Shown here one piece after another: positions 26,213 through 38,887 of a DNA stretch of 64,000 nt. The notes under the pieces were generated by a model. That model was not told the origin of the DNA. It worked only from the letters and a program-made list of their open reading frames with translations, and did no database searches. Position numbers and translations under genes: made by a program. Source of the stretch: Sciurus carolinensis (Eukaryota > Chordata > Mammalia > Rodentia > Sciuridae); the NCBI RefSeq assembly GCF_902686445.1, contig NC_062218.1, forward strand, positions 19,025,515-19,089,514, given 5' to 3'. Positions within the stretch are counted from its first letter, which is position 1; each line of letters opens with the position of its first letter.

Positions 26213-26429
26213 AGTTACCTAAAATTGTACATCTGGTCAACTATCTCGCCTACTCTCTATAATGGTTATTTCAAACTGACTTAGTTTACTCAGAATTCCA
26301 GTGTCTTCCCTTAATTTGAGCAGCTTAATAAAATGCTCAGTTTGGCTTAATCTGATAGACAAGTTTTTCAGTTCTCTATGAATCTCCAGTACCGCTTTCT
26401 ATTTTACCTGAAATATTTCTTTTTGGCTA

Positions 26430-26700
26430 TGGAGACTACACCAACCTAATTTTCTTCTAGCTGTCTGGCTCGCTTTATCAGTTCCCTTTGCAGGATGATA
26501 TTCTTTCCCCACTTACTGAATAATTCTGTCTATGTTTCAGGACACCTCTGTTTCAAAATTATTTCTCAGGTAACTAACTTTTGTATTTTCAATCTTTCTG
26601 ATATATTCTAATATCCCTTTCATTTAAACTTTTCCTTTTAAGTTCCAGAATGTGTCTCAAAAAATCTCTACCTAGGTTCTCTCTTAACCCTGCCTCTACA
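26430..26700 (+). mobile_element. Possible L2 LINE fragment
   Basis: 'ttttcttctagctgtctggc' and 'atcagttccctttgcaggat' resemble an L2 ORF2 segment in sense orientation. Weak and very diverged. Confidence 0.35.
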
Positions 26701-27258
26701 ATTGGTTAGTAACAATAATTCAATCTATTTGGAAATTATATATGTTTTCACTGCACACATAGGAACAAAATATATGTGAAGCAATACATGTGTTAACTTG
26801 TTCAGTCATTTCACAACATATACATATTTCCAAACACTTTCTTGTACACAGGATAAATATATTTTTGTTCACTAATTTAAGAATTAATAAAATGAAAAGA
26901 GTAAAAATAATAATTGTTCCTTCTAATCACTCAACATTGGAAACATGAGCATTTTGCTGCTTAAATTAATTGGTTTTCAAAATATAGAGGTAAGGACATT
27001 GGGTTTTTTTCAATCTTAACGTTGGTTTTGCTCAGTTCCACTGTTATTGCTAGATTAACGATTCTTAAATAAATGATTTTATAGAGATACAAATTTAAAA
27101 ATGTGGGAATGAACCTGACAGTAGGGAGAAGATGAGGACTGAAGTTAGTAATTCTTGATATTCTAATTTATAAAAATGGCACAGTATCCTGGTTACATAA
27201 TATGTGTTGATTGAAGGTTTCAATGTCAATTGCACACATTGTTTTGCCATTTTGTGGT
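26701..27258. other. Unassigned AT-rich sequence, no gene
   Basis: No gene or element recognised. Confidence 0.4.
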
Positions 27259-27645
27259 TGCTATGGTTTGGATAATGTTTACCCCTTCTAAATCCCATGT
27301 TTCAACTGCCATTGTGGTGTGTAGGAGTTGGGGCCTTTAAGGGGTGATTAAGTCATTACAAGGGATTAATGCCTTTCTCTCAAGTCAGGGATAATTCACA
27401 TAGGAATGTATTCATTCTCATTAGAGTCCTAAAGAGCAATGTTATTCAGCTGCTTCTATCTTGCCTCCTGTTCCTCCTGCTTGCCATCTGACTTTTTCAC
27501 TATCATGTAAATCAATGTGAGGCCTTTGCTAGCAGCTGCCTTCACATCTTTGGTGTACCCATGGACTTCTTAGCATCGAAGACTATAAGTCAAGTAAACT
27601 TCTTTATAAATTACCGAGTCTCAGGCATTTGTTTATAGAAACAGG
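27259..27645 (+). mobile_element. Solo LTR, MST/THE1-like MaLR
   Basis: Starts with 'tgctatggtttggataatgt', proceeds through 'aaatcccatgtttcaactgc', 'gttggggcctttaaggg', 'tgattaagtcattacaaggg' and 'catggacttcttagc', and ends with 'tctttataaattaccgagtc' followed by 'tcaggcatttgtttatagaa'. This is the start-to-end order of MST/THE1-type LTRs. No internal sequence follows. Confidence 0.85.
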
Positions 27646-28095
27646 CATGGATTTCCTAGATTTTATCATTTTTTTCCATCTATTTATTTTGAATTAAAAC
27701 TGAAATTATACCTATTCATAATGCATAAAAATGATATAATATAAAATGTAATGATATATATGTATATATACATATGTGGTATATGCATTTGTGGTAAGAA
27801 TAAGAGACAGAAAGAAAACCAGAGAAAGACAAAGACAACAGAGATAGAATAGAGTCTAATACGGACTTTGTGTTCACAAGAAGGAAGTGCCGTGTGTGGT
27901 AAATTTCCTGTTTTCCAGTCTGATGAATTGACAACACTGCTGTTTTCCTGCTGTTCCTTGGACCTCTGGACATCACTGTATATTTTTTGAGTGTATGGTG
28001 ACATGATAATCCTTATCTATGTAACTGTTGTAAGAATGCAAAGGTTATTTATAAAAATAACTTAAATAGTAAATATCCTAAATAGCAAATAAAAG

Positions 28096-28170
28096 ACTGC
28101 AGGGTGTACCTCAATAGTAGAGCAAATTTATGAGGGAGGCCCTGGGTTCAATCTCTAGCACCTAAAATAA
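28096..28170 (+). mobile_element. ID-family SINE
   Basis: Sense ID with 'gcagggtgtacctcaatagt', 'agagcaaattt', 'gaggccctgggttcaatctc' and 'tagcacctaaaataacaaag' (start of the A-rich tail). The head has diverged from 'gctgggggtgtagctca'. Confidence 0.8.
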
Positions 28171-31100
28171 CAAAGAAAAACTGAAAACCTTTAGAACTCA
28201 GCACACACACACCATAGGATTTCTTTAAATAATAATTTTACTGTTAATCCACTCAAGTTTCATCATTTGAGGCTTGACTCCATACTTTGCTTTATTTATG
28301 AATGCGCTCAGGGTGCCTTTGTTTTCCTGTGTTTTGTGATCATTATAATTCATTTCCTTAGAAGTTGATTCGAAGGAAGTTTTGAGACGTGGATTTAAGG
28401 CGCATTCCTCAATATATGCTTTAGGTTTGGATCTTACAAGTTTCTAGGTTTTTTTCTGACCTGAAACCAATTTTAAATTGTATTTTGGAACTCAGTTTTC
28501 TTAAGAAAACCACATAGTTTGATGGAGAACCTTGGATAAGAATACTCTAAGGAGTCCTCTTCTGTGCACAGAGCACCTTTAAGAAAATCATGCTTATCTT
28601 CCATCCTCTCTAAGAATTTATTTAATTTTTTAGTCAAATTTAGGGGGATAACCTGAACTCTGCAGGACCATAGAGCCAGGACCTTTGTTTTATAATATTT
28701 GTAGATGGCCCATTAAATCTCGAACTCTAGCTAAATGGCATGATGACATCAGAAGTATGTTTCGAGGGTCTTCTAAGAGAATCTTTTGCTGGGAATTGAG
28801 TTGACTGATAGACTCTGGCTCTAGTCTTATGGATACACCATCACCAAGGCCATGTTCCCCCAAGGTATTTCATTAATGAATGTGTAAGACGGAACTACCA
28901 ATACCATCCACTCTACAGCATGAGGGTTTTTCTGAGTTTGGTTAGAAGGCTCCCAATCTGCCTAGTCAATGATACTAATCCCAGAACTGTGATTGTATAT
29001 AAGGATCATCCTATACATACTAATTGCTTTTCCACATATCAGACCTGCAACACAGCCTAAAGGATCTCTTAGTCTTCTTTGGCACCTTCTTCTTCATCCT
29101 TCACAAATACCCCCACCCTCAAATCTTTTGCACATGCAGTTGCATCTTGGTGATGGTAACTGACATGAGTGGCAGGCACTATTCTAGAACTAGCATATTT
29201 CTCTTGCAAAATTCCTTGTCAAATCTGCCCCTCACAAATTATCTTGTACTCAGATCAATTCAACAGCTGAGGAAGAAAAATAAGAAAATTAATATTTAAA
29301 GGTTTTATTTTTAATGGTAGATATTTTAGGAGGAAGGCTGGAGTTTTCCATCTTGCCAAAAATGAAGGCCATCATTGTCTTTTTATTTTCAATTTAACTA
29401 AGTAGACTCTGTGACAAGAACCATAAAATATATGTAAGAGACTTACACACTGAGCTTTTTTTTCTGATCTTAATTTTTTTTTAACATCTGCTAAATCCTT
29501 ACTTTACTATTGTATTGGAAAGCATGTCAATGGTAGTCTAGCCTTTTCTGAATCCTGTGCTGTATAAATATGACTACAATTTCAAGTAATGGAATGAATA
29601 TGATTTGTAACATTTTCCCTTTCTCTTCCCTTTTTCCAATGCCAATTTCCACATAAAGATCTTTCTCTCCTTTTCGTCTGATCATAAGACGGTGCCCTAG
29701 ATATTCATGGCCATTAGCCTATCCATTTAACCACTTGCACTGCATGTGTCTCTGATTTAACCAGGGTTGACTTAACAAGGCTTTTATTCTGGGTGAATGC
29801 CCAGCTTCACCCAAATTATGAATGCTCCTTGCTTCATGGAACTCTATTGCTTTTGTTCCCAGAACCAATTATATCTTAGCTAATCTCTTGCCCCTTTAAT
29901 TCTCCTTGATCATTTCTGAATACAACATGTAAACTGCTAACACGCTATTACTCCCACTCTCTGGTCTACCCAGTCATGGGTAAGGATAGAATTGCCTGAA
30001 CCCAGCTTATTATAAATTCATTATTCTCACTTGTGCCCAATAGTACACTTTACCTTCCCCTTATTCAGCAATATTCTCAGTCATCTTTGTTATTTAACTC
30101 GATCTCTCTTAAAAGTACAGACATGTCATTTTTACTTATACCTCCAAGAAGTATGTGTCCACATCTCCATAGGTTCATATTTTGTGACTCTGCTTCAGAA
30201 TGTTGGGGCCTGATTCTTATTTATCCATGTACTAAAAGCCTTTGACAGAATATTTACCCTCTAAGGCTCCCTGAAGCCTACTCTGAAAAGGACTATCATC
30301 CATGCATGTGTCCTGGTTTAGCTGGTTTTTAAACTGATTATTTTCAATTAAGAAGCAAAAAAGACTCTGAACTCTAAGCACAAACATATCACCACTCAGT
30401 ACATATGGAGAGGTAAGTGAGGATAAACAGCATGCATGAAGACTTGCAGGAAAAACAGCGGGTGAGTCATTTTCTTGGGATACTGGAATTTTTTTTAGAT
30501 TAATCTACACCAGCATAAAGCATTCATCTTCAACTGACTATGTCAATCTCAAATAGAAATGCTTTCACAAAGACCTAAGAGAAGAACACTGAAAGAAAAT
30601 GTTCTCCAAAATTATCAGATTAATCATTGTCAGGGTATTTTTTATGTCAATCGTTTCCATTACTGAGAACCCTCTTCAAAAAACTAATGTGAATTTTCTT
30701 CTAAACCAACTAAAAGGAAGATTATTTTTTTTAATGACCAAACATTTTACATTTTGGAGAATCTTAATCCTGTAGCTCTGCCTGTATTTTTTGCTTGCAG
30801 ATAGATATGATGCTGGAAGCAATGTGTGTAGAATGCTTGAACAAAATCATTCTTCCTGATTGGACTTGATATATTTACTTCATCTCTGGTTTCATAGAAT
30901 TTTTCTTTCTTCAACTTTTTCTTAATTATGATGTTCTCACACCACAAATTTTATCTTATTTCATTCTGTAGAGTAATAGTTATTTAAAAGATGCAAAAAA
31001 AGTTTCCTGAAAAAGAGCATGAAATAAACAAATATGCAAAAAGATTAATGTCCTCTGGTTCCTCTCTCACACTTTCAACAATTCATGCACAGGCAGTACT

Positions 31101-31384
31101 TGACACCTCACGCTGGTTAAGCATACATTTGTTTACAAATCCAAGAAAACTAAGATTTGAAGGAAAAAAACCCTGATTTTTCAATTGTTTTATACATTTT
31201 AAAGTATTCACTAAAGTTTGTAATATCAGCTGAATTTTATCATTATTATTGAAGTATAGAATGTTGCTTTACATATTAATTTCATTCAAAATTTATGTAC
31301 ATATTTATAGAATTAAAACACACATTATATTTTTGAAAATGTATTTTAATGATTGAAAATCAGCAAAATATCTCAGAGTTGGAA
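28171..31384. other. Unassigned sequence, no gene
   Basis: I recognise no coding exon, RNA gene or transposon. Four CpGs cluster at 28300-28402. A match to the splice donor consensus ('gagaggtaagtgag') lies near 30410 but no exon-like frame or acceptor supports it. Confidence 0.4.
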
Positions 31385-31570
31385 GTGGTAGTGCATGCTA
31401 GTAATCCCAAAGTTAGGGAGGTTGAAGCAGGAGAATCACAAATTTGAGGCCAGCTTGGACAAATTAGTGAGACCCTCTCTCAAAATTTAAAAAAATGTAA
31501 GGACTGGGCACATAGCTTGGTGGAGCATACTACTGCCACTGGGTCCAATGCTCAGGTGCATAAAAAATAT
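31385..31570 (+). mobile_element. B1-dID composite SINE
   Basis: Sense B1 part: 'agtggtagtgcatgctagta', 'atcccaaagttagggaggtt', 'gaagcaggagaatcac', 'gaggccagcttggacaaatt', 'agtgagaccctctctcaaaa'. It is followed by an A-rich linker and a dID part: 'ggactgggcacatagcttgg' and 'tgggtccaatgctcagg'. Two-part order is diagnostic. Confidence 0.85.
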
Positions 31571-32094
31571 ACATCAGCAAATATGGAAAATGTCTGCTGT
31601 TGAAATTTATTATTAACCAGTAAATGCCACACCAAATCTTTAATATGCAAATGAAATACAAATTTCTTTTTCTTGTTATGTTGTATTCTTAAACATCAAA
31701 AATTTTAAAAATGAAAAAAAATGTTAACAGTTAACTCTAATACAAAGTTGTCAAGTAATTGAAAAAGTTTCAAGAATTTTAAAAACTCTCACTGCAATAG
31801 TGAGAAATATGTTATTAATGATTTATAGAAGAGAAAAATGATGAATTAAGGTTTTAATTTTAATTTAATTTTTAACAAAAACTTAAAGGCTATGCTTCTG
31901 CTATTTTTAGAGTTAAATTTATTTGTCTTTTAGTTGTTAGTGAGTTATAGGTGAAAAGATTTTACCCTTGTGCTTTATAGAACTGCTAAAATGTTTCTGT
32001 GTTATCCTACAAGGAATATAAAAGTATGAAAGATATTTATTTAAAATTATTATATTTACTTGATTGAGTAAAGTAACATGAAAAATAGAGAATC

Positions 32095-32270
32095 TGGAAA
32101 TTAAAAAGCCTTAAATTTAGTTTAGCTTTTGTCACTAAGTGGATATGTGACCTATAACAAATAATTTAATGTTTCTTAAATGGTGTTCCCTCTTTCTAGA
32201 TGAAGATAAAAATATGTACTTTACTTTCATGGAATTTATTGTGAGATCAGAATTGACTAATGTATCTGAA
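32095..32270 (+). mobile_element. MIR SINE, diverged
   Basis: 'gcttttgtcactaagtggat' with 'atgtgacctataacaaataa' and 'tttaatgtttcttaaatg' follow the MIR core 'gccacttactagctgtgtgacc..aagttacttaa', then 'ctagatgaagataaaaatat'. Confidence 0.55.
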
Positions 32271-33581
32271 AATACAATTTGAACTTAGGTTTATGTTATT
32301 TTAAAACTACTACTTGAAACTTGATTCTATCTGAAAATTACAAATTTCATCTCTGAATGCAAACACACTTTCATTATTGAATAGAGGTAAATACACATGG
32401 AAATTCAGTTACAATTATTCCAAATTATATGAGGCATCAAATGAGTTGGCCAAAGAATAGTGACCTGTCAGAACACTGAGTAAAGAACATAAGTGGTTAT
32501 TTTAAGGTCTCATCTGAGATCTGGAGTATAATGCAGTCTTCTTCCTAAATGCAAAATCTATAAATAAATAAACAATTGAATAAACAGAGAATGATAGAAC
32601 AGACACCCCTATAAACTTCTATGCACTTTTGAGGAGTCTGGTGTCCTGATACTTATAACAGTAAGTCTCTAGTATTGTGTCTGATTCCATTAGCTATGAT
32701 GTAGAAACTCATAAAAGGAAAACAGGATAAGTTCTCATTCCTAGCTGCTCTTAAGCTGAGGCATCACAAACAAAAGCATGGTTATAAGATTATGTGAGAA
32801 AAGACCTAAAATTATCTGATAGATTATGATATTAATAAAACATTATTTTTTCTTGTAGTCAAGATGCCTTTTGTAAATCTAATCTTTAAGTGTCCCATAT
32901 TCTCTTTTAAACATTGACTTCCTGGAAGAAGGTTAAAGTCAGAAAAGTGAAGGTATTCTATATCTTGAGAGAGACATGGCTTGTAATAATGAATAAGTAC
33001 AATAATGAAAGTGATACAGTCTCATATTTGTTTGGAATATCCCCTAATATCACAGCGTATGTAGAGTTGGGATGATAATGGAAGTTCATTGCTTAAATAT
33101 TGTTACATGTATGCATTTTTAGTATATATGTGTGTGTATAATTAATACTCAAACACATATGTCAGATATCTTCAAAGATGTTCCATATCTAGAATGTATG
33201 TAAATATGTACGTGTAAGAAAGCATTCATTATTAATATGGCGTAATGAAGTTCAAGAGACATAACCTTTTCTTGATGGATTAGATTAGAAACCACCTGAC
33301 TCATTTAGCATAAAGAACACACTTGTGCCAGATAGAGACAAATCAATGATTAAAGACCAGCAAGGGATAGAAATATTCTAGTTTGTAAACAGAAGCTAGA
33401 AAGATAAAGAATTATGATTTGATGAAACTTTAGTACATTCATCATATCATTCATATAATGTCCCTTCCAAGTTAAATGTCCTATCTACAACTACTTAATA
33501 TTAAAAACATTGTGATCATATCATGAATGTTTTCAGATTCTCACTGTTGAGCTCCAAAATGTGCATATGCATGAATGTGTT

Positions 33582-33584
<3 letters not shown>

Positions 33585-33617
<33 letters not shown>
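33585..33617. repeat. (CA)n microsatellite
   Basis: About sixteen uninterrupted CA units. Confidence 0.95.
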
Positions 33618-33619
<2 letters not shown>

Positions 33620-35127
33620 TGCATGGAGTTTCAGCAGAAAAATTATATGTAAAAGAGGCATGCATTTTAAACTACATCATATTTCTAAAGAATATTTCAA
33701 ATTGAAAATATGTATACATAAGACCAAGTTGATGCAGCTAAAGTATAAGTCCATTCAAAAATATCATGCTAACCTTCCCTGTAAATGTAAAGAGACAAAA
33801 CGATGGAAAACTTCCTAAAGACTTGCCTCAGGAGATAAAACTGGAAGAATGTCTGCTCAACCATAATTGTGAATCAATCTGTTTAATTTTCTTGCAGTTG
33901 ATTTTGTTTAATTAGGAGATGACATTAGCTAACTTTGCAGTTCTACATCACTGAAAAGAGGAAAAAGGAAATCCCTGACATACTTTGTCTTTCCTATTAA
34001 ATAAATGCTTGTTCAATGATAATGTAGTGTACATGTTTCTATATTTTTGCTCTGAAAGTAATACTTATAAATTTCAGAATACTATAGCTCATCCAAATAT
34101 AGAGATATACATATTGTACCAATTCCTTTTAAAATTAGTGATAACATAGCATGTGAGAAATGTAATTCGACAAGATAAGTGAAAATTTACATTTTTATCT
34201 ATGAAACTGAACAGTGACTCTCACAAAAATCATTTGCATTAATAAAATCTGTCAAAATGTGTTGAATATATGCAACATTAGACAAATGTCACCATTATCT
34301 CTTGCCCAGACATGGTTTGAGGCACATGTTCATCATGTCCTTTATTATATCATCCATGCATATTAAGAGTACAAATGACTTCCAACTATTTAAATACATA
34401 ATCATGATATAATGTCTTATGCTTTATAGAGTCCCAGCAGAATTCTGCAAATATTCCTCAACTTGCTTTTTCCTTGTAGTGAAGTACTGTGACAGAATGT
34501 AATGCCAGAGATTGCCAAATGATCAGCATATTTCTAAATGATCAGCACATATCCATCTAACTTACAATATCCTATTAAATGTTCATAGGTGGTTAAAAAA
34601 AATAGGAAAACTGAACAGTTGAAGAGAACATTTATTTCTTCTAATTTCTCTGCTTATTCATAGTTAGTAATTACAATGTAAAAGGCAAGTGGACTGAGAA
34701 ATTTGCATAATATCTCCCTACTTGGTAAAAATCTGATATTATTTCATGTAAGCCAGGTGTCACAGTTGCATTATATTCTCTTTAGAAAGAGATAAAAGTA
34801 AGTTGGACAACATTGGTAATATCTTAAACTAGATTAATTTCTAACATCATTGCTTTGAAATTGTTCTTTGTTGATGCTTTGGGATCACCAAATATATTAG
34901 TAAATGTGGGGAAAATGGCCAGCACTATGATAGTTTTCTCAGATTTTAGTGTCTGATTTTTCTAGTTGGGTAGTCTAACAAATAAGAAAAATCAATTAAT
35001 GGTATTCCAAGGTGTTAATGGAACTTGCAAATCCTAATTGAGATATTGTAATCAGGTGCACATACACTTGTGGAAATCATTTATTTGGCCATTGTTTTCT
35101 ACCCTTCTTTAATTGTTCACTAAGATT

Positions 35128-35228
35128 TTTGTATTCCCATCTACTCAAAAAGCTAAGACTAAGGGTTACTGAACCTAGGAGTTCAAGGCCAGCCTGAACA
35201 ACAAAGAAAAACCCTGTCTAAAAAAAAT
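35128..35228 (+). mobile_element. B1-type SINE fragment
   Basis: 'atctactcaaaaagctaaga', 'gaacctaggagttcaaggcc', 'agcctgaacaacaaag' and 'aaccctgtctaaaaaaaatg' match the 3' half of a sense B1. The 5' half and any dID part are missing. A CA/GT-rich run ('cacacacgtgtgtgcatgc') follows. Confidence 0.75.
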
Positions 35229-35289
35229 GCAAACACATGCACACACGTGTGTGCATGCGTGTCTTCAAATCCAACCTAACCTCCACTTG

Positions 35290-36868
35290 GTATAGGAATA
35301 TCTTACACAGCAACAGCTGGATTCATCCAGTTGCACTTCAGTAATTTTTTGTTCTTCTTTTACATGAACTTTACACTTTTAGACATCAAAATTTAATGCC
35401 CATTTCACAATACAAAATACACTCAGTCTATTTCCAAGAGCGTCCATAGTCTTTAACAGTTTCAAACTTACCCAAAAGTTCAACTCCAAATTCTACTCTG
35501 AAGCTCAAGGTAAATTCTTGGTTGTGAGCCCTTGTGAAGATTAAAAGCATGTTAAATATATCTAATATATAATGGCACACAGAATACATTTCTATTCCAC
35601 CAGGGAGAAACAGGGGCACAGAAAGAAGGAATGGAACGAAAGCAAGACTAAAATCCTGCAGGGCAAAAAAATTGTGCAGCTCAGCAGCTCAGCACTGGCA
35701 TATGGTATTGTGACAATGTCTCCAAAAGGCTCGTATAGCTCTGCTTCTGGAGCCTTGCCAGTTGCATCCCATATTACCTCTGTCTTCACTTGTTTCTACT
35801 CCATTTCTATAGACTTCCTTGGCAGATGTCCTGCATTGTTGGCATTTCTTAATCTTGGGGTTCTCCTTTGCAGTTTTAGCTTTCTTCTCACATCTTCATA
35901 CATCACTCTCTCAGGGGAAGCCCACAAGGACTCTGATTCTTTCACACTTTGCCTGGTCTCCCAGACCTACCCTTGCAATTTCAGTGGAAGCCTCCACAAA
36001 GCCCCTAACTCCAGCACTCTGCATTTCTGTAGAACCAGTACCATTTGATCAATCCCAAGGTCTGTTGCTATCTTGAGCAATTGACAAACCTCCTAGTACC
36101 CAAAATGCAGCAGCTTCCAAGTGCTTTGGCAGCTGAACATAGTGAAACAACTTCCTAAGGCCCCTGTGCAGGCAAAATGGCCTCCTGGTTTCTTCTTGAA
36201 GGATTTTTTTTACATTAATTCTGGCACCTAGGATGAGTGTAATATTTCTAGTTCCTGAGATGTTTCCAAGTCACACTTCCTATTTTCTCTGGGCAAAGTC
36301 TTTAGCATGCCATTAGTGGCTGTAATGTCTTTAACAACCACATTTCCTTAGCCCCAGATTTGCTCACACTTTTCTGGCCAAGTTACAAGTTTTTGAAATC
36401 TTTGTGCGCTGATTTCTGCTTCTGATTATCATGGCTAAAATTCACCAGCAAGATCCATGTTACCACCTGAATGGTGTGCTACCTTGAAATTTCTTCTGCC
36501 ACATTAATTAGTCTTTCACTTTTAAATTCAGCTTCACAGAAATATCAACATGTGGGAAAATCATGAACAATCTTTGCCAGAATGTAACATGAATAACCTC
36601 TAATTGAATTTCCAGTAGAATCCTTTCCCCCTGAAAACTCATGGACCCAGTCTTTACTATTCATAGTCCTATTGACATTCTGGTCTTTTGAACTTCCAAC
36701 AAAATCCCCATTAAGTTCTTATAACATTCTAAAGCTTTCTAACTTGCAACTTCAAATTTTTCAAAATTCCTCCCCTAATAAACCAACTCCAAAGGTTTCT
36801 AAACAAAATGGTCAGGTTAATTACAGTAATGCCCAACTTCTCTGTACCAATTTCCAATTTAGTCATTG
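35290..36868 (-). mobile_element. MaLR provirus remnant, internal region
   Basis: Next to the LTR the minus strand reads 'aaattggtacagagaagttg', the usual MaLR 5' internal start (tRNA-Leu-type primer-site region, then 'gagaagtgggg'). Further in, it parallels 63540-64000 block by block, for example 'aagctttagaatgttataag' here against 'aagctttagaatcttgtaag' there. MaLR internal regions carry no full retroviral gene set, and here the frames are broken. A 158-codon plus-strand frame at 35572-36048 is antisense to the element and is treated as chance. The distal (3') edge is uncertain and I see no 3' LTR. Confidence 0.7.
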
Positions 36869-36880
36869 CAACTAAAGGGT

Positions 36881-36914
<34 letters not shown>

Positions 36915-37293
36915 ATAGAGTAGAGAAAGTATATTTGGGGCTCAAGGTTTCTGAGATCTCAGTCCATAGATGGCTTACTTGATTTTTCTGGACCCAAGAT
37001 GAGGCATAACATGATGCTAGAAGGGCTTAGTGGAGGAAAGCAGCACAGAACATACTGACAAAAAATTAGAGAGTGCTCTGTTCCCACAGACTTAAAACAC
37101 AAAGGCATGTCCCCAAGACCTCTTTCGCTAGCCACCCTTCACCTACCTATAGACTCAACCCAATTAATTCCTATCAGTGGGTTAATCCACTCATTAGGTA
37201 ACAAGATTCATACTGAATCATTTCACCTCTGAACATTATTGCCTTGTTTCACATATGAACTTTTGAGAAATACTTCATATCTAAACCATAACA
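36869..37293 (-). mobile_element. 5' LTR of the MaLR remnant
   Basis: On the plus strand it reads, reversed, 'tttggggctcaaggtttctg', 'ctcagtccatagatggctta', 'aagatgaggcataacatgat', 'gacctctttcgctagccacc' and 'catatctaaaccataacatc'. It is the same family as the LTRs at 3947-4368 and 63129-63535. A run of 32 A (36882-36913) replaces part of the LTR 3' end. Confidence 0.8.
36882..36913. repeat. (A)32 tract
   Basis: Uninterrupted A run inside the minus-strand LTR, where the sister LTRs have 'gaccagaagatctgacaag'-like sequence. It looks like a local expansion or a small A-tail insertion. Confidence 0.9.
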
Positions 37294-37654
37294 TCAGCTT
37301 AACTTGTTTTTTTCTGTTAGGCTACTTTTGTGTCAGAAATGTGAGTGTGCATGTGTGTGTGTGCCTGTGTGTATTTCTAGGGGGAAAAAATGCCTCTATT
37401 CCATTATAAGACTCTAGTTCTGTTTCCACTCTATAACTCATCACTACAAATTCAAACTGTTGGAAAGAGAGTGAACATCTGAGTCAGTGTTGGCTACAAT
37501 ATGCATTCAGACTCTAGAATACTTTGTTTTGATCCCTTTAATCCTTGACTCATTTCTTTTTCTCATTTTCCACTCTTTTCTTGTCCTCCCCTTATTTTCC
37601 TGTCCCCATTTACTTAAATCTTCAGTTATAGCAGGAACAGATGGGAAGTTCTGG
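37294..37654. other. Unassigned spacer
   Basis: No gene recognised; a short TG-rich run lies near 37343-37372. Confidence 0.4.
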
Positions 37655-37785
37655 GGAGTAATATTGTCCAAATCATATGATTATATTATGTGCACGCACA
37701 AATATGTAACAAATCCCATCAGTATGTACAACTATAATATACCAGTGAAAAATGTGGAAAAACAAATAAATAAAAACCTTGGGTT
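37655..37785 (+). mobile_element. L1 3' end fragment
   Basis: Sense L1 terminus: 'gattatattatgtgcacgca', 'caaatatgtaacaaatccca' and 'atgtacaactataatatacc', then an A-rich tail ('aaacaaataaataaaaacc'). The end is the same type as at 42345-42400 ('cattattatgtataagtata'). Confidence 0.6.
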
Positions 37786-38252
37786 ACAGACATTCCTGAG
37801 GTCCTAAGAAAACATTATTCTCAGCACTGTTCTAAAGGAATCACACTGATGATCCTGAGCATGAACCACCAAAAACTGGAAAAAATTTAACTGCTGAAAC
37901 CATAAGTTTAGTAACAGTTTCAAAAGTTTGGAATAGACTATAAGGCAACAAACTATTTTCTTCATCCCATGCAAACTTCAATCCTCTGTCAAGGGCATCA
38001 GCTGCTCTTTAGATGATTCCCAATGTGTAACAGATGAATAATCTTTAATCTCTATTTATGTAGTAGTATAATTTTATGCTCAACAATATTCCACTTTATG
38101 TGATTTTTGGAAAAGATTGCAAAAAGACTATTGTAACAGAAATCCCCCTGTATTGAACAGAGAAGATATAAGATATAAGTATGAGGGCTGGGAATGCCAT
38201 ATACTAGAGAGACAGAGAAAGAGAGAGCTTTAGGGAGATGGGAAAGAGAGGG

Positions 38253-38294
<42 letters not shown>
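38253..38294. repeat. (GA)n microsatellite
   Basis: About twenty GA units, preceded from 38208 by a purine-rich imperfect stretch. Confidence 0.95.
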
Positions 38295-38297
<3 letters not shown>

Positions 38298-38887
38298 ATA
38301 TTAATATCAATGGATGCAGAGATAACTGAGCTAGTTTGTTTTTTTTTTTTTTCCTAAAATCTCTGCTTACTTTTCAATCTTACTATCATTTAGTTAGGTT
38401 GTCTGCTTTCCTTGACTATTAAGAAAAAATTATGCAATTCTCATAAGTTCATTTGTTGTCCATGATTAAGATAGTACAAAACTATTAATTTTTAAAACCA
38501 AAAGTACCTTAACTGACATAGTTTTGAAAGACAATTGTCTATCTCTTCTTCTTTATTCTAAAGATTTATGAGTGTTTCCCCACCCTTTAAAAAAAAAAAA
38601 AAAGACTTTTAGGAGTGTACCACAGAAAAGAATATCAGACATATTTAGTTCTTTGCAATTTAAAAGTTTACTATTATTAAAACTCAATAAAATATATGAT
38701 AATGTTATGTGGTACTTTTTGTGTTGATGAGGATGACTGGTTAAATATAAGTAAAAGGACACAAATTCAGTAATGACAGAGATGGTTCCTATTTTATTTA
38801 CTGTGTGTTGCTTCTACTGGCATTCATTATTTGCTGAATAAATGGAGACATGAACAACTGCATAAGAACCTGCATAGGTGGGGTCAC

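Larger units (their letters stand above)
31571..35127. other. Unassigned AT-rich sequence, no gene
   Basis: No coding region recognised. It contains a MIR (32095-32270) and a CA microsatellite (33585-33617), listed separately. Confidence 0.45.

Noticed and set aside
30400..30425. Strong splice-donor match
   Set aside because: Such matches are frequent by chance and there is no partner acceptor or coding frame.
35572..36048. 158-codon open frame, the longest in the window
   Set aside because: It is antisense to the internal region of a MaLR remnant and has no recognisable domain; length is within chance for a local stop-poor stretch.
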